This document shows positions 9,523 to 17,632 of a stretch of 64,000 nt of DNA, piece after piece. The notes beneath the pieces are model-generated. The model was given only the letters and a program-made list of their open reading frames with translations, had not been told where the DNA came from and did no database searches. The stretch is from Thauera terpenica 58Eu. Lineage in GTDB: Bacteria; Pseudomonadota; Gammaproteobacteria; Burkholderiales; Rhodocyclaceae. The translations under genes were made by a program, and so were the position numbers. Each line of letters opens with the position of its first letter. Within the stretch, counting starts at the first letter, position 1. The stretch lies in contig NZ_ATJV01000024.1 of NCBI RefSeq assembly GCF_000443165.1, positions 1 through 64,000 of the forward strand, read 5' to 3'.

Positions 9523-10209
9523 TTACATGCCCAGCGCCTTGAGCAAGGCGTCGGCCTCGGCATCAGGATCCGTGCCGGCGTCGGCACAGGCGGACGTGAT
9601 AGCGCTCTGTGCAATCAGTTCGTCAGGGTCCGGCACCTCATGGGGCTCGAAGTCCACCAGCCGGATGAACTCCGTACCGTCCACCGCGAGCTCCAGATAG
9701 AAGATATTGTTTTGCGTGGTGAAGAAGGTGACGCGTCGGGCCTGGGGCTGGTCGAGCCTGGTGTCCACGCTGAGCACGACCTGCTTGTTGATCACCAGCA
9801 TCTTGGGCTGGTTCTGCGTGATGTGGGTCTGTAGTTCGCGCGCGATCTTGCCGGTGAAGTCGCCAACGATCTGGTTCATCAGCTCGCCCATGACATTGCT
9901 CACCTCGTCCGAGGTGTAGGACGTCGCCAGCTCGGCACGCGCCATGCCCATCTCGACCATGTACTTCTCGTACAGCTCCATTGCCGCCTGCGCCGAGAAA
10001 TTGATCACGACCAAGCCCGAGAAGCCGCCGTCGAAGAGCACGAAACAGCCGATGTCGGGCTTCAGGCAGGTCTTGGTGATCTTCTGCACCATGCCCGAGA
10101 AACGGATCTCGCCGCGCGTGGCCTTGGTCAGGACTGCGGACACCGAATTGCACAAGCTCAGCAACAGGTCTTCGGTGCCGAATACGACGGGCTTGTCTTG
10201 CATGCTCAT
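9523..10209 (-). CDS. DUF3334 (CheX-like) protein
   Basis: A 228-residue cytoplasmic protein that I recognise as DUF3334. Conserved-looking segments are FGTEDLLLSLCNSV, FSGMVQKITKTCLKP, VLFDGGFSGLVVINF and SNVMGELMNQIVGDFTG. The last resembles the E-x2-N helix of CheX/CheC phosphatases (here GELMNQIVGDF). It has no signal peptide or TM helix. It lies just upstream of aroQ in the same direction with a 75-nt gap. A link to chemotaxis or phosphoryl signalling is inference from the fold-like motif. The family is reasonably sure, the role unknown. Confidence 0.72.
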   Translation of the reverse strand: MSMQDKPVVFGTEDLLLSLCNSVSAVLTKATRGEIRFSGMVQKITKTCLKPDIGCFVLFDGGFSGLVVINFSAQAAMELYEKYMVEMGMARAELATSYTSDEVSNVMGELMNQIVGDFTGKIARELQTHITQNQPKMLVINKQVVLSVDTRLDQPQARRVTFFTTQNNIFYLELAVDGTEFIRLVDFEPHEVPDPDELIAQSAITSACADAGTDPDAEADALLKALGM

Positions 10210-10337
10210 GATGTTGACTGGTTGCGCTGTAGTGTATTGAAGCTCATTCTAATCACAGACGCGAAGCGCGCCATAACCGGACCAGCAAACCAGCGTGTGC
10301 CGGCGCACGCACACGCCGCACCCTGGCGCAGGCAGGC

Positions 10338-11183
10338 TCAGCTCGAATCCCGCATCAGACACGCCAGCCGCACCTCCACCGTCAAGGCAAGCGTCCTCAG
10401 CGCCGCTGCCCGCGCCCTGCCCTGCGCCGTGGCGCGAAACAGATGCGGCGTCATCAGCAACAGGTCGCCAATCTGCTCGGCGCTACCCAGTTCCAGCTCA
10501 AAACGCAGCGTCTCGCAAGCTGGCGCCTGGAAGCCGGGTGGGGTCCGCCATTCGTCCGCGCGTCCGGCCTTCAGCGTCGGATAGATGATCTCGCGCAGCT
10601 CGCGCAGATGCTCGGGCCCGGCATCGACTTGCACCAGCATGCCGCCCGGTTTGAGTACGCGGGCGAATTCCGCATACACCGGAAAGCCGAACATGCACAG
10701 CACGCAATCGAGCGTCGCATCCACCACCGGCAGGTTTGCATTGCTGCCGACAAGCCAGGTCGCATCGCGCTGCTGCTTCGCCGCCGCCTGCACCGCCCAT
10801 TTGGAGATATCCAGCCCGATCAGCGCCAGCGGCCGGGTCGAGGTGTGGGCAGAGGCGAGCTGGCGCAGGTAGTAGCCCTCGCCGCAGCCCGCATCAAGCA
10901 CGTTCATGACACCACGCCCTGTGTGCGCCGCCAGCACGCTGCGACTCACCGCTTGTGTAATCGGCTGGTAATGGCCCGCATTGAGAAAACGCCTGCGCGC
11001 CGCGACCATCTCCTTGCTGTCACCCGGATCCCGCGAGCGCTTGTTCTGCACGGGCAGAAGATGGATATAGCCTTCACGAGCCACATCGAAGCTGTGACCG
11101 GACGCACAGCGCCACATCGCCCCGGCGGGCTGCAGCGGCAAGCCGTCGAGCGGGCAGGCGAGAGCCTGAAAAGGAAGAGTCAT
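10338..11183 (-). CDS. rlmA: 23S rRNA guanine-N1 methyltransferase (RlmA family)
   Basis: SAM-dependent methylation of 23S rRNA helix 35 (G745 in E. coli). The N-terminus holds the Zn-binding motif C-P-LDGLPL followed by W-R-C-x2-GHSFD at about residues 10-35. The Rossmann domain shows VLDAGCGEGYYLRQL (SAM loop) and IGLDISKWAVQAAAK. The length of 281 residues fits RlmA/RrmA (about 270). The start is set at the ATG at 11183. It is divergent from the PilZ gene. Confidence 0.9.
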   Translation of the reverse strand: MTLPFQALACPLDGLPLQPAGAMWRCASGHSFDVAREGYIHLLPVQNKRSRDPGDSKEMVAARRRFLNAGHYQPITQAVSRSVLAAHTGRGVMNVLDAGCGEGYYLRQLASAHTSTRPLALIGLDISKWAVQAAAKQQRDATWLVGSNANLPVVDATLDCVLCMFGFPVYAEFARVLKPGGMLVQVDAGPEHLRELREIIYPTLKAGRADEWRTPPGFQAPACETLRFELELGSAEQIGDLLLMTPHLFRATAQGRARAAALRTLALTVEVRLACLMRDSS

Positions 11184-11337
11184 GAGCGCGCCGCGTGAGA
11201 CCAAACAGCAAAGGATCGCCATTTTGCCGGCGTATGGGAGACTTCAGGGGACTGTGGTCGACATATACGGCATCCGGCATCGCAGCGCTTCAGTGCATCA
11301 CAACGTGTCACACGCCCCATCTGGGGCAGCGTAACCG

Positions 11338-11367
11338 TTCAAATAGTGCGTCGCAACATCATACAAT
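11338..11367 (+). promoter_or_regulatory. Possible promoter of the YcgR/PilZ gene
   Basis: TTCAAA (11338-11343) and TACAAT (11362-11367) are separated by 18 bp, 26 bases before the chosen ATG. The match is moderate and the position suitable. Confidence 0.35.
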
Positions 11368-11393
11368 CAGGCTTCGTCCTCGCTTGGTGTGCC

Positions 11394-12155
11394 ATGACTT
11401 CTGCTCCGACCGCCTCCGACACTAGTGCCCCGGCTGCCGACCTCACCACGAATGCATCGGCAGCGGCAGACGATGGCCCCGAGCGCAGCAGCCTGTCGGA
11501 CATGCGCCTGTCCATCGGCGACTCACTGCAAATTGACTGTGGCACGCCGATCGGTGCCAGGAAGGCGTTCGTAAAGCTGGTGGGCTACCTGAAGGACCGC
11601 TCGATCATCGTCACCGCGCCCACCCTGGGCGGACGCAAGCTGGAGTTGATCGAGAACGACAGCGTGCTGGTGCGCGGCTTTTCCGGCATGAGCGCCTATG
11701 CCTTTCGCGCCTTCGTGGTGCGCGTGGGTCGCATCCCTTTCGACTACGTTCACCTGTCTTTCCCCAGTGTGGTTTTCGGCCGTCCGGTGCGGCGCTCACA
11801 GCGCGTGCGCACCGACCTGGCCGCACAACTGATCGCGAACGGCCCCGATCTGAACGAGCCCACGGCGGTCAATATCGAAGATATCAGCGCCCTCGGCGCG
11901 CTGATATCGAGCACGCGTGAGCTCGACACCAAACACCCCATGCGCCTGGCGATCACACTTGTCCTGCACGCGAATCGGGTCGAGGTCGAAGTCGAGGGCA
12001 AGGTGGTCAGCTCCCGTAGCAGCACGGCTGAAGGCGTCGAAGCACAGAACCACCGCTATAGCCTTGAGTTCAAAGGGGTGGACGCCCACGATGCGATGCT
12101 GATCAAGGCCTACGTCTATCAGCAGATCGTGGATTGCCCGAACAGCTCGACCTGA
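11394..12155 (+). CDS. YcgR-like flagellar brake protein with PilZ domain
   Basis: A 253-residue protein with an N-terminal YcgR-like beta-barrel region (about 40-140; IGDSLQIDC to HLSFPSVV) and a C-terminal PilZ domain. The c-di-GMP-binding elements are visible: RRSQRVRTDL provides the R-x3-R type motif and NIEDISALGALIS matches D/N-x-S-x2-G. The expected role is c-di-GMP-dependent control of motility or another envelope process. No flagellar gene is near. The ATG at 11394 was preferred to one 16 codons upstream because the first residues are unconserved. Confidence 0.85.
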   Translation: MTSAPTASDTSAPAADLTTNASAAADDGPERSSLSDMRLSIGDSLQIDCGTPIGARKAFVKLVGYLKDRSIIVTAPTLGGRKLELIENDSVLVRGFSGMSAYAFRAFVVRVGRIPFDYVHLSFPSVVFGRPVRRSQRVRTDLAAQLIANGPDLNEPTAVNIEDISALGALISSTRELDTKHPMRLAITLVLHANRVEVEVEGKVVSSRSSTAEGVEAQNHRYSLEFKGVDAHDAMLIKAYVYQQIVDCPNSST

Positions 12156-12228
12156 GCGCGTAGACACAAACCACCACGACCGGTGAACACCTCACGAACA
12201 CACTGAGGAACGAACATGGTGCAGACGC

Positions 12229-12252
12229 AAAAAAGCCCCTGAACAGGGGCTT
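12229..12252 (-). terminator. Rho-independent terminator after tRNA-Ser
   Basis: Inverted repeat AAGCCCCTG / CAGGGGCTT (12233-12241, 12244-12252), with a run of six A on the plus strand at 12229-12234 that becomes a U tract on the minus strand. It begins 8 bases beyond the tRNA 3' end. Confidence 0.88.
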
Positions 12253-12260
12253 GGATGCCT

Positions 12261-12353
12261 TGGCGGAGACGAAGGGATTCGAACCCTTGAGACAGGTTTT
12301 GCCCGTCTGCTCCCTTAGCAGGGGAGTGCCTTCGACCTCTCGGCCACGTCTCC
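12261..12353 (-). tRNA. tRNA-Ser (GCU)
   Basis: A 93-nt class II tRNA with encoded CCA. The acceptor arms GGAGACG and CGTCTCC pair perfectly; the D-arm GTGGCCGAGAGGTCGAAGGC is typical of serine tRNAs. The anticodon loop CTGCTAA places the anticodon GCT at 12317-12319. There is a long variable arm, and the T-loop is GGTTCGAATCC. It decodes AGC/AGU. It lies downstream of lysC with its own promoter and terminator. Confidence 0.97.
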
Positions 12354-12367
12354 ATCAGGAAGGCGCG

Positions 12368-12396
12368 ATAATATCCAGTTCGCGCCACCCGGTCAA
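12368..12396 (-). promoter_or_regulatory. Promoter of tRNA-Ser
   Basis: On the minus strand TTGACC (12391-12396), a 17-bp spacer and TATTAT (12368-12373) end 14 bases upstream of the tRNA 5' end. It lies in the gap between lysC and the tRNA, so the tRNA is probably transcribed independently. Confidence 0.75.
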
Positions 12397-12415
12397 ACGG
12401 TATTCACACTCTTTA

Positions 12416-13645
12416 TCAAGCCGGCGTATCCAGGCCGAACGCCTTGTGCAGGGCGCGCACGGCGAGTTCCAGATACTTGTCGTCGATGACTACGGAGATC
12501 TTGATTTCAGAAGTCGAGATCATCCGGATGTTGATCCCTTCTTCGGCCAGCGTGCGGAACATCTGCGAAGCCACGCCCGGATGCGAGCGCATGCCGACTC
12601 CGACGATCGACACCTTGCACATTGCGCCATCGGTTTCGATCGAACGCGCGCCGATGTGGCTCTGAACGCCTTCAAGCACCTTCACCGCCTTGGCCAGATC
12701 GGCACGCATGACGGTGAACGAGAAGTCGGTGGCGTCATCATGGCCGACGTTCTGGATGATCATGTCGACGTCGATGTTCGCATCGGCGACCGGGCCCAGG
12801 ATCTGATAGGCAATGCCCGGCTTGTCGGGCACGCCGATGACGGTGATTTTGGCTTCGTCGCGGGAGAAGGCGATGCCGGAGATGACGGGTTGTTCCATGT
12901 TTTTGTCTTCCTCAACGGTGATGAGCGTGCCCTCTCCTTCGCGGTCTTCGAAACTGGACAGGACACGCAGCTTGACCTTGTACTTGCCGGCAAATTCGAC
13001 CGAGCGGATCTGCAACACCTTGGAGCCGAGGCTGGCCATTTCCAGCATCTCTTCGAAGGTGATGGTATCGAGCTTGCGGGCTTCGGGGACGATGCGCGGG
13101 TCGGTGGTGTACACACCATCGACGTCGGTGTAGATCTGGCATTCGTCACCGCTGAGCGCGGCGGCAAGGGCCACCGCGGTGGTGTCCGAACCGCCGCGGC
13201 CCAGGGTGGTGATGTTGCCGTGCTCGTCCACGCCTTGAAAACCGGCAACGACGACGACCTTGCCTTCATCGAGATCCTTGCGCACCGGCGCTTCATCGAT
13301 GTTCAGGATGCGCGCCTTGGTATGCAATGAGTCGGTCAGGATCCTGACCTGGCCACCGGTGTAGCTCTTGGCCGCAACGCCGATGTCTTCGAGCGCCATG
13401 CACAACAGGCCGATCGTGACCTGCTCGCCGGTGGACACCACCACGTCGAGTTCGCGTGGCGTGGGGTTTGACGCCACTTCCTTGGTGAGCGCGATGAGGC
13501 GGTTGGTTTCGCCGCTCATCGCCGACAACACGACAACAACCTGGTGCCCTTGCGCACGGAATCTTGCCACCCTGCGTGCGACGCTCTTGATGCGGTCGGG
13601 GCTGGCCACCGAAGTGCCGCCGTATTTCTGAACTATCAGTGCCAT
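12416..13645 (-). CDS. lysC: Aspartate kinase
   Basis: Phosphorylates L-aspartate, the first step to lysine, methionine and threonine. It has 409 residues with the N-terminal kinase signature [12 protein letters not shown], then [14 protein letters not shown], the [13 protein letters not shown] segment, and two C-terminal ACT domains for allosteric feedback (around 265-409, including [13 protein letters not shown] and [15 protein letters not shown]). This is a monofunctional enzyme without homoserine dehydrogenase. The start is ATG at 13645; the frame extends further but without conservation. Regulation is probably by lysine and threonine through the ACT domains. Confidence 0.96.
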   Translation of the reverse strand: MALIVQKYGGTSVASPDRIKSVARRVARFRAQGHQVVVVLSAMSGETNRLIALTKEVASNPTPRELDVVVSTGEQVTIGLLCMALEDIGVAAKSYTGGQVRILTDSLHTKARILNIDEAPVRKDLDEGKVVVVAGFQGVDEHGNITTLGRGGSDTTAVALAAALSGDECQIYTDVDGVYTTDPRIVPEARKLDTITFEEMLEMASLGSKVLQIRSVEFAGKYKVKLRVLSSFEDREGEGTLITVEEDKNMEQPVISGIAFSRDEAKITVIGVPDKPGIAYQILGPVADANIDVDMIIQNVGHDDATDFSFTVMRADLAKAVKVLEGVQSHIGARSIETDGAMCKVSIVGVGMRSHPGVASQMFRTLAEEGINIRMISTSEIKISVVIDDKYLELAVRALHKAFGLDTPA

Positions 13646-13776
13646 CGTCGTATCCAAGTGCCTGTGGATAAAGGAGAGGATTCTAGCTAAAGGCGAGAGA
13701 CTTTGCAGGACATCGCAAACGCGAGCCATCAAACACGCCTTTTACATTTCCAACGCAAAAAGTGTGAAATTTGCAA

Positions 13777-13806
13777 TTGTATGGACACGGAATAGTGATC
13801 TATAAT
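13777..13806 (+). promoter_or_regulatory. Promoter of the small HTH gene
   Basis: TTGTAT (13777-13782) and a perfect TATAAT (13801-13806) with 18-bp spacing. The gene begins at 13905, leaving a 5' leader of roughly 90 nt. No riboswitch fold is recognised in the leader. Confidence 0.6.
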
Positions 13807-13904
13807 TTTTCGTGCTACTACTTTAGTCATAGAAACCATCCCCAGATCGTATCAGTCTCGTCGTATTCTCCTTATGACAGACACCCTTTGCCAAGGAAGC
13901 TGAA

Positions 13905-14198
13905 ATGAAATCAAGCGAAGATATCGATGTTCGCGAAATCCGCCGCAAGCTGGGCCTGAACCAGTCGCAGTTCTGGTCCAAGATCGGCGTGACACAGAGC
14001 GGCGGCTCACGCTACGAAAGCGGTCGCAACATTCCGCGCCCGGTGCAGGCCCTGTTGCGTCTGGTACACGTGGAGCAGGTTGACATCAACAAGGTCAAGA
14101 AAGACGACGTGGACGTGGCCGACTACCTGAAGGCGACCAACCCCGAACTCTATAAGACCCTGAAGAAGGAAGCACGCGCGAAGAAGAAAGAGCGCTGA
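13905..14198 (+). CDS. Small helix-turn-helix DNA-binding protein
   Basis: A 97-residue basic protein. Residues about 8-45 form an XRE-like HTH (REIRRKLGLNQSQFWSKIG, then TQSGGSRYESGRNIPRPV); the rest is a Lys/Asp-rich tail ending KKEARAKKKER. An AAGGAAG lies just upstream of the ATG. It has its own promoter and a strong terminator, so it is a single-gene unit. The target is unknown. The Cro/C1-like HTH with conserved SRYESGR could bind DNA as a dimer. Confidence 0.8.
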   Translation: MKSSEDIDVREIRRKLGLNQSQFWSKIGVTQSGGSRYESGRNIPRPVQALLRLVHVEQVDINKVKKDDVDVADYLKATNPELYKTLKKEARAKKKER

Positions 14199-14222
14199 GC
14201 GCGGCGATGGCAGCTGCTCAAG

Positions 14223-14251
14223 GGCTGACGCGAACCGTCAGCCTTTTTTTT
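14223..14251 (+). terminator. Rho-independent terminator of the HTH gene
   Basis: Stem GGCTGACG / CGTCAGCC (14223-14230, 14236-14243) with a 5-nt loop, followed by eight T (14244-14251), 25 bases after the stop. Confidence 0.93.
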
Positions 14252-14349
14252 CGATTCGGGCTGCACCCCCGCCGAGCGCTGGCGAACAGGAAACCATATT
14301 TGCTTCAATAGCTTGCGCTTGGCGTGCGGGCAGTGGCGAACAGCAGCAA

Positions 14350-14358
14350 TGCTATAAT
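14350..14358 (+). promoter_or_regulatory. Extended -10 promoter of queD
   Basis: TGCTATAAT at 14350-14358 is a perfect extended -10 element, about 40 bases upstream of the gene. No clear -35 box is seen. Confidence 0.6.
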
Positions 14359-14398
14359 CCGCGCCCACTTGAAAGAGATCAGTCAAATGAGGTCCGCC

Positions 14399-14842
14399 AT
14401 GCGCATCACCCGTCGTCTCGAACTCGATGCTGGACACCGGATCCCTGACCACGCCAGCCAGTGCCGCCACCTGCACGGCCACCGCTACGCGATCGAGGTG
14501 ACCCTGTCGGGCGAGATCATCAAGGCCGACGGCCTGCCGGTCAATGGCATGGTGATGGACTTTGCCGACGTCAAGCGCATCGCCAACGAATTCGTGGTCG
14601 AACGCTGGGACCACGCCTTCCTGGTGTATCGCGGCGACACCACGGTGATGAGCCTGCTTGAGGCCATCCCCGGACACAAGACCGTGGTGCTGGACGTGGT
14701 ACCGACCGCCGAGAACCTGGCGGCCGAAGCCTTCCGCATTCTGGATTCGGCCTACCACGACGTTTACGCCAATCACCTGCGCCTCGAACGCGTGCGACTC
14801 TACGAAACGCCCAACTGCTGGGCCGACGCCACACGCGCCTGA
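14399..14842 (+). CDS. queD: 6-carboxytetrahydropterin synthase (QueD family)
   Basis: Second step of queuosine/7-deazaguanine synthesis, conversion of dihydroneopterin triphosphate. It has 147 residues. The Zn-binding His are visible in AGHRIPDH and RHLHGHRYAIEV; the segments MVMDFADVKRIANEF, DHAFLV, PTAENLAAEAF and VRLYETPN are typical of the family. The ATG at 14399 has AGG six bases upstream; an ATG at 14387 is also possible. Other queuosine genes are not adjacent. Confidence 0.92.
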   Translation: MRITRRLELDAGHRIPDHASQCRHLHGHRYAIEVTLSGEIIKADGLPVNGMVMDFADVKRIANEFVVERWDHAFLVYRGDTTVMSLLEAIPGHKTVVLDVVPTAENLAAEAFRILDSAYHDVYANHLRLERVRLYETPNCWADATRA

Positions 14843-14885
14843 GGAAGCGCTCAACCCCGAGCGCGGACGGCCCCGCGCGGCGCGC

Positions 14886-15494
14886 TCAGCGCTTGACTGG
14901 CAGTGAAGTGATGGCCACCGCCTCACGGCGGTGACGCAGCCAGTTCTCGCGATAGGCTTGTGCCAGTTCGCAGTGACCGCGCAGCACCAGAACGTTTTCG
15001 GCATTCCGATTCTGTGCTGACCAGGTGAAGTTGTACGAGCCGGTCAGCACCACGCAATCCGGTCCTGCGGCATCGACGATCAGCACCTTGTTGTGCGCTG
15101 CCTGGTATCTGGACTCGAGCGCGACCGGCACGCCCGCCGCCAGCAGCCGCGGCAGGACGTTGCCCTTGGGCTTGCGGTTCATGTGCGCGTCGGCCAGCAC
15201 CTGCACGTCCACCCCGCGCCGCTGCGCCGCCACCATGGCGTCGGCGATCCGCCGGCTGGTGAAGGCGTAGGCCTGCACGTGCAGGCTGCGGCGGGCCTGG
15301 GCGATGACGCTGACGAGCAAGGACTCGGCGTCGTCGCGCGGTGTGAACGCGAGCTCAAGCTCGCCCTTGGCGGCAAAGCGCTGCGTCGCGCCCGCCGGCT
15401 CGACGCCCAGCACAACCAGCGCCAAGCCTGCAAAAAACCAGCTCGCCCAGCCCAGCCCCATCGACCTCGGCCGAGGAGCGCGGCGCTCAGGCAT
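14886..15494 (-). CDS. Exported single-HKD phospholipase D-like protein
   Basis: A 202-residue protein with an N-terminal hydrophobic signal (about 12-36, ending PAGATQ) and one PLD catalytic motif. The motif is HNKVLIVDA followed by VVLTGSYNFTWSAQNRNAEN. Single-HKD proteins of this size dimerise and include Nuc-type endonucleases and phospholipases, so the substrate may be nucleic acid or lipid. The ATG at 15494 overlaps the end of rsmB by 8 nt, indicating translational coupling in the purN-DUF3108-rsmB run. The partner choice is unusual for rRNA methylation. Confidence 0.85.
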   Translation of the reverse strand: MPERRAPRPRSMGLGWASWFFAGLALVVLGVEPAGATQRFAAKGELELAFTPRDDAESLLVSVIAQARRSLHVQAYAFTSRRIADAMVAAQRRGVDVQVLADAHMNRKPKGNVLPRLLAAGVPVALESRYQAAHNKVLIVDAAGPDCVVLTGSYNFTWSAQNRNAENVLVLRGHCELAQAYRENWLRHRREAVAITSLPVKR

Positions 15495-16884
15495 CCGCCA
15501 CACGCTCCAGCACGGCGGCGAAAAAGCCATCGGTGTCATGCAGGTGCGGCAGCAGGCGCAGACGCTCACCGGTTTCCAGCATCACCCCTTGCTTGTGCAG
15601 CACCTCCTGTGCCGACAGCGAACGGAACTGCGGATGCGCAGCGAGGAAGGCATCGACCACCGCGTCGTTTTCCTCTGCCAGCAGGCTGCAGGTGGCATAC
15701 ACCAGGCGCCCACCCGGGCGTACCAGGCGCGCCGCCGCGGCCAGAATGGCGGTTTGCTTGGCGACCATCTCGTCGACCGCTGCGGGCGATTGACGCCACT
15801 TCAGGTCGGGATTGCGGCGCAACGTACCCAGCCCGGTGCACGGCGCATCGACCAGCACACGGTCTGCCTTGCCCACCATGCGCTTCACCTTGGCGTCATT
15901 CTCGTGCGCGATCAACACCGGATGCACGTTCGACAAGCCCGAGCGCGCCATGCGCGGCTTGAGCTTGGCGAGGCGCTTCTCCGATACGTCAAAGGCGTAC
16001 AAGCGCCCGGAAGAACGCATCATCGCACCCAGCTGCAAGGTCTTGCCCCCCGCACCAGCACAGAAGTCGATCACCAGCTCGCCACGCCTGGGCTGCACCA
16101 ACAGGCCCAGCAACTGACTGCCTTCGTCCTGCACCTCGAAACTGCCGTCCAGGAACAAGGGGTGCTTCTGCAGCGCGGGCTTGCCCACCAGGCGCACAGC
16201 CTGCGGCGACAGCGCACCGGGCTCGGCCGCGATGCCTTCCTCACGCAGGCGCGCGAGCAGGGCGTCGCGATCGAGCTTGAGCACGTTGGCACGCAGATCG
16301 AGGGGAGCGGCGCGATTGAGCCCCTGCGCCAGCGCCAGCACGCCGGCCTCGTCAAAAGTGCCGAGAAGGCGCTCGGCGAGCCAGTCGGGCAAGTCAGCGC
16401 GCTCGGCCAGGCTGCCCTCGTCCAGGGTCGCCGCCTTCACGCTGGCCACCCAGTCGCGCTCGGTGGCCGAGGCCAGGCCCTCGAAATTGCGCATCGGCCA
16501 GCCCTCACCGCGAGCAAACCACGCCAGCAACAGCTTGCGCGGCGTCGCGTCCTCACCGGCCAGACGGCGCAGCCAGCGCAGGCGGCGCAGCACGGCATAG
16601 ACGGTTTCGGCGATGAAGCCGCGGTCACGATGGCCAAGCTCACGGTTCTCACGAAAATGGCGCGACAGCACCGCATCGGCGGGAAACTCGAAGGACAGCA
16701 CGGCGCCCAGGATCTGCATGGTCTGGATGAACAGCGCACGTGTGATCGCGCCTTCGGGGACTGCCGGCGTGCTACTGCTCGCCGGGCCACTTTTGTTCGT
16801 CGGCCTGTTCCTGGCCGGCGGGCTGCTGTCGCTGGTGCTGCTGCGCATGCGCTTGGTCGTCCTGCTGCTCTTGGTCTTTTGCAT
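15487..16884 (-). CDS. RsmB/NOP-family rRNA cytosine-C5 methyltransferase
   Basis: A 465-residue protein with a Ser/Thr/Lys-rich N-terminal tail (1-45), a RsmB N-terminal RNA-binding region, and a SAM-dependent domain. Motifs seen are FCAGAGGKTLQLGAMM (SAM loop), RVLVDAPCTGLGTLRRNPDLKW with the PC catalytic Cys, and LVYATCSLLAEENDAVV with the TC catalytic Cys. Both Cys are characteristic of m5C methyltransferases. The likely target is 16S rRNA C967, but I see no TrmE/Fmt-def context, and other m5C sites are possible. Its ATG lies 1 nt after the DUF3108 stop. Confidence 0.9.
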   Translation of the reverse strand: MQKTKSSRTTKRMRSSTSDSSPPARNRPTNKSGPASSSTPAVPEGAITRALFIQTMQILGAVLSFEFPADAVLSRHFRENRELGHRDRGFIAETVYAVLRRLRWLRRLAGEDATPRKLLLAWFARGEGWPMRNFEGLASATERDWVASVKAATLDEGSLAERADLPDWLAERLLGTFDEAGVLALAQGLNRAAPLDLRANVLKLDRDALLARLREEGIAAEPGALSPQAVRLVGKPALQKHPLFLDGSFEVQDEGSQLLGLLVQPRRGELVIDFCAGAGGKTLQLGAMMRSSGRLYAFDVSEKRLAKLKPRMARSGLSNVHPVLIAHENDAKVKRMVGKADRVLVDAPCTGLGTLRRNPDLKWRQSPAAVDEMVAKQTAILAAAARLVRPGGRLVYATCSLLAEENDAVVDAFLAAHPQFRSLSAQEVLHKQGVMLETGERLRLLPHLHDTDGFFAAVLERVADA

Positions 16885-16885
16885 T

Positions 16886-17632
16886 TCAATTCTTCTCTGT
16901 GTGACCCGGCTCGGCATGTGAGCCCAGGTCGATCATGGAGGCACGCTGGTCCAGCACGCCCCCCTCATCATCGGTAATCCGGATACGGACAGGCAGCAAG
17001 TCGTGCTGCAGCGAAAGCCAGATATCGATGTCGAGCTCCCCGCCTGCGGCTTGCGCCTGCATGCGCAGGGTCTCGACCTCACCGATGGGCAGCTTCAACA
17101 TCTCGCGCCCAAGCGCCTTGAGACTTGCGCGCTTGATGCTCTTGCCGGTGATGACGTTCAGTTCGACCGGCTGCGCCGAGCGCGCAAAGCGCCTGACCTG
17201 ATGCCACAGGCTCAGCACGTCCTGATCGCCGCTTGCAATCGCCTCGTTGCGGCGCTCCTTGTCCTCACGCCGGATACTGACCCGTCCCGCGACCCAGTCA
17301 AAGTGCGCGCTATCGCGCTTGCGTCGACGCTGATCAACGCTGAAGACGTCCGGCTGCAGGCCAGCCGGCCCCACCGTGCCCGAGCTGCGCTGCTCGTACT
17401 GCAGGCCAAACAGACTGGCCAGACCCTTGGCCTCCAGATTGAGCGTCATCGCATAGTCCTTGGGGCCGACCTTCCAGTCGTGACGGGCCTCGCCGACCTT
17501 GAAACCTTGCGCACCATAATGCACATCGAAACGCATGCTGCCGGAGCTGACCCCCGCCGCCATCGCCTGGCCAGGCAGCAGCAGGCACAGGATCGGCACC
17601 AGCCATCTGCACATGGCCGCACGCAAGCTCAT
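16886..17632 (-). CDS. DUF3108 exported protein
   Basis: A 248-residue protein with a signal peptide (LVPILCLLLPGQAMAAG, cleavage after AMA) and then a beta-rich DUF3108 domain. The domain runs from MRFDVHYGAQGFKVGEARH to a region with LWLSLQ-like IDIWLSLQHDLLPVRIRI near the end. DUF3108 proteins are periplasmic or outer-membrane beta proteins of unknown function. The start overlaps the purN stop by 4 nt (ATGA), and the stop is 1 nt before rsmB. The tight packing suggests one transcript. Confidence 0.88.
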   Translation of the reverse strand: MSLRAAMCRWLVPILCLLLPGQAMAAGVSSGSMRFDVHYGAQGFKVGEARHDWKVGPKDYAMTLNLEAKGLASLFGLQYEQRSSGTVGPAGLQPDVFSVDQRRRKRDSAHFDWVAGRVSIRREDKERRNEAIASGDQDVLSLWHQVRRFARSAQPVELNVITGKSIKRASLKALGREMLKLPIGEVETLRMQAQAAGGELDIDIWLSLQHDLLPVRIRITDDEGGVLDQRASMIDLGSHAEPGHTEKN

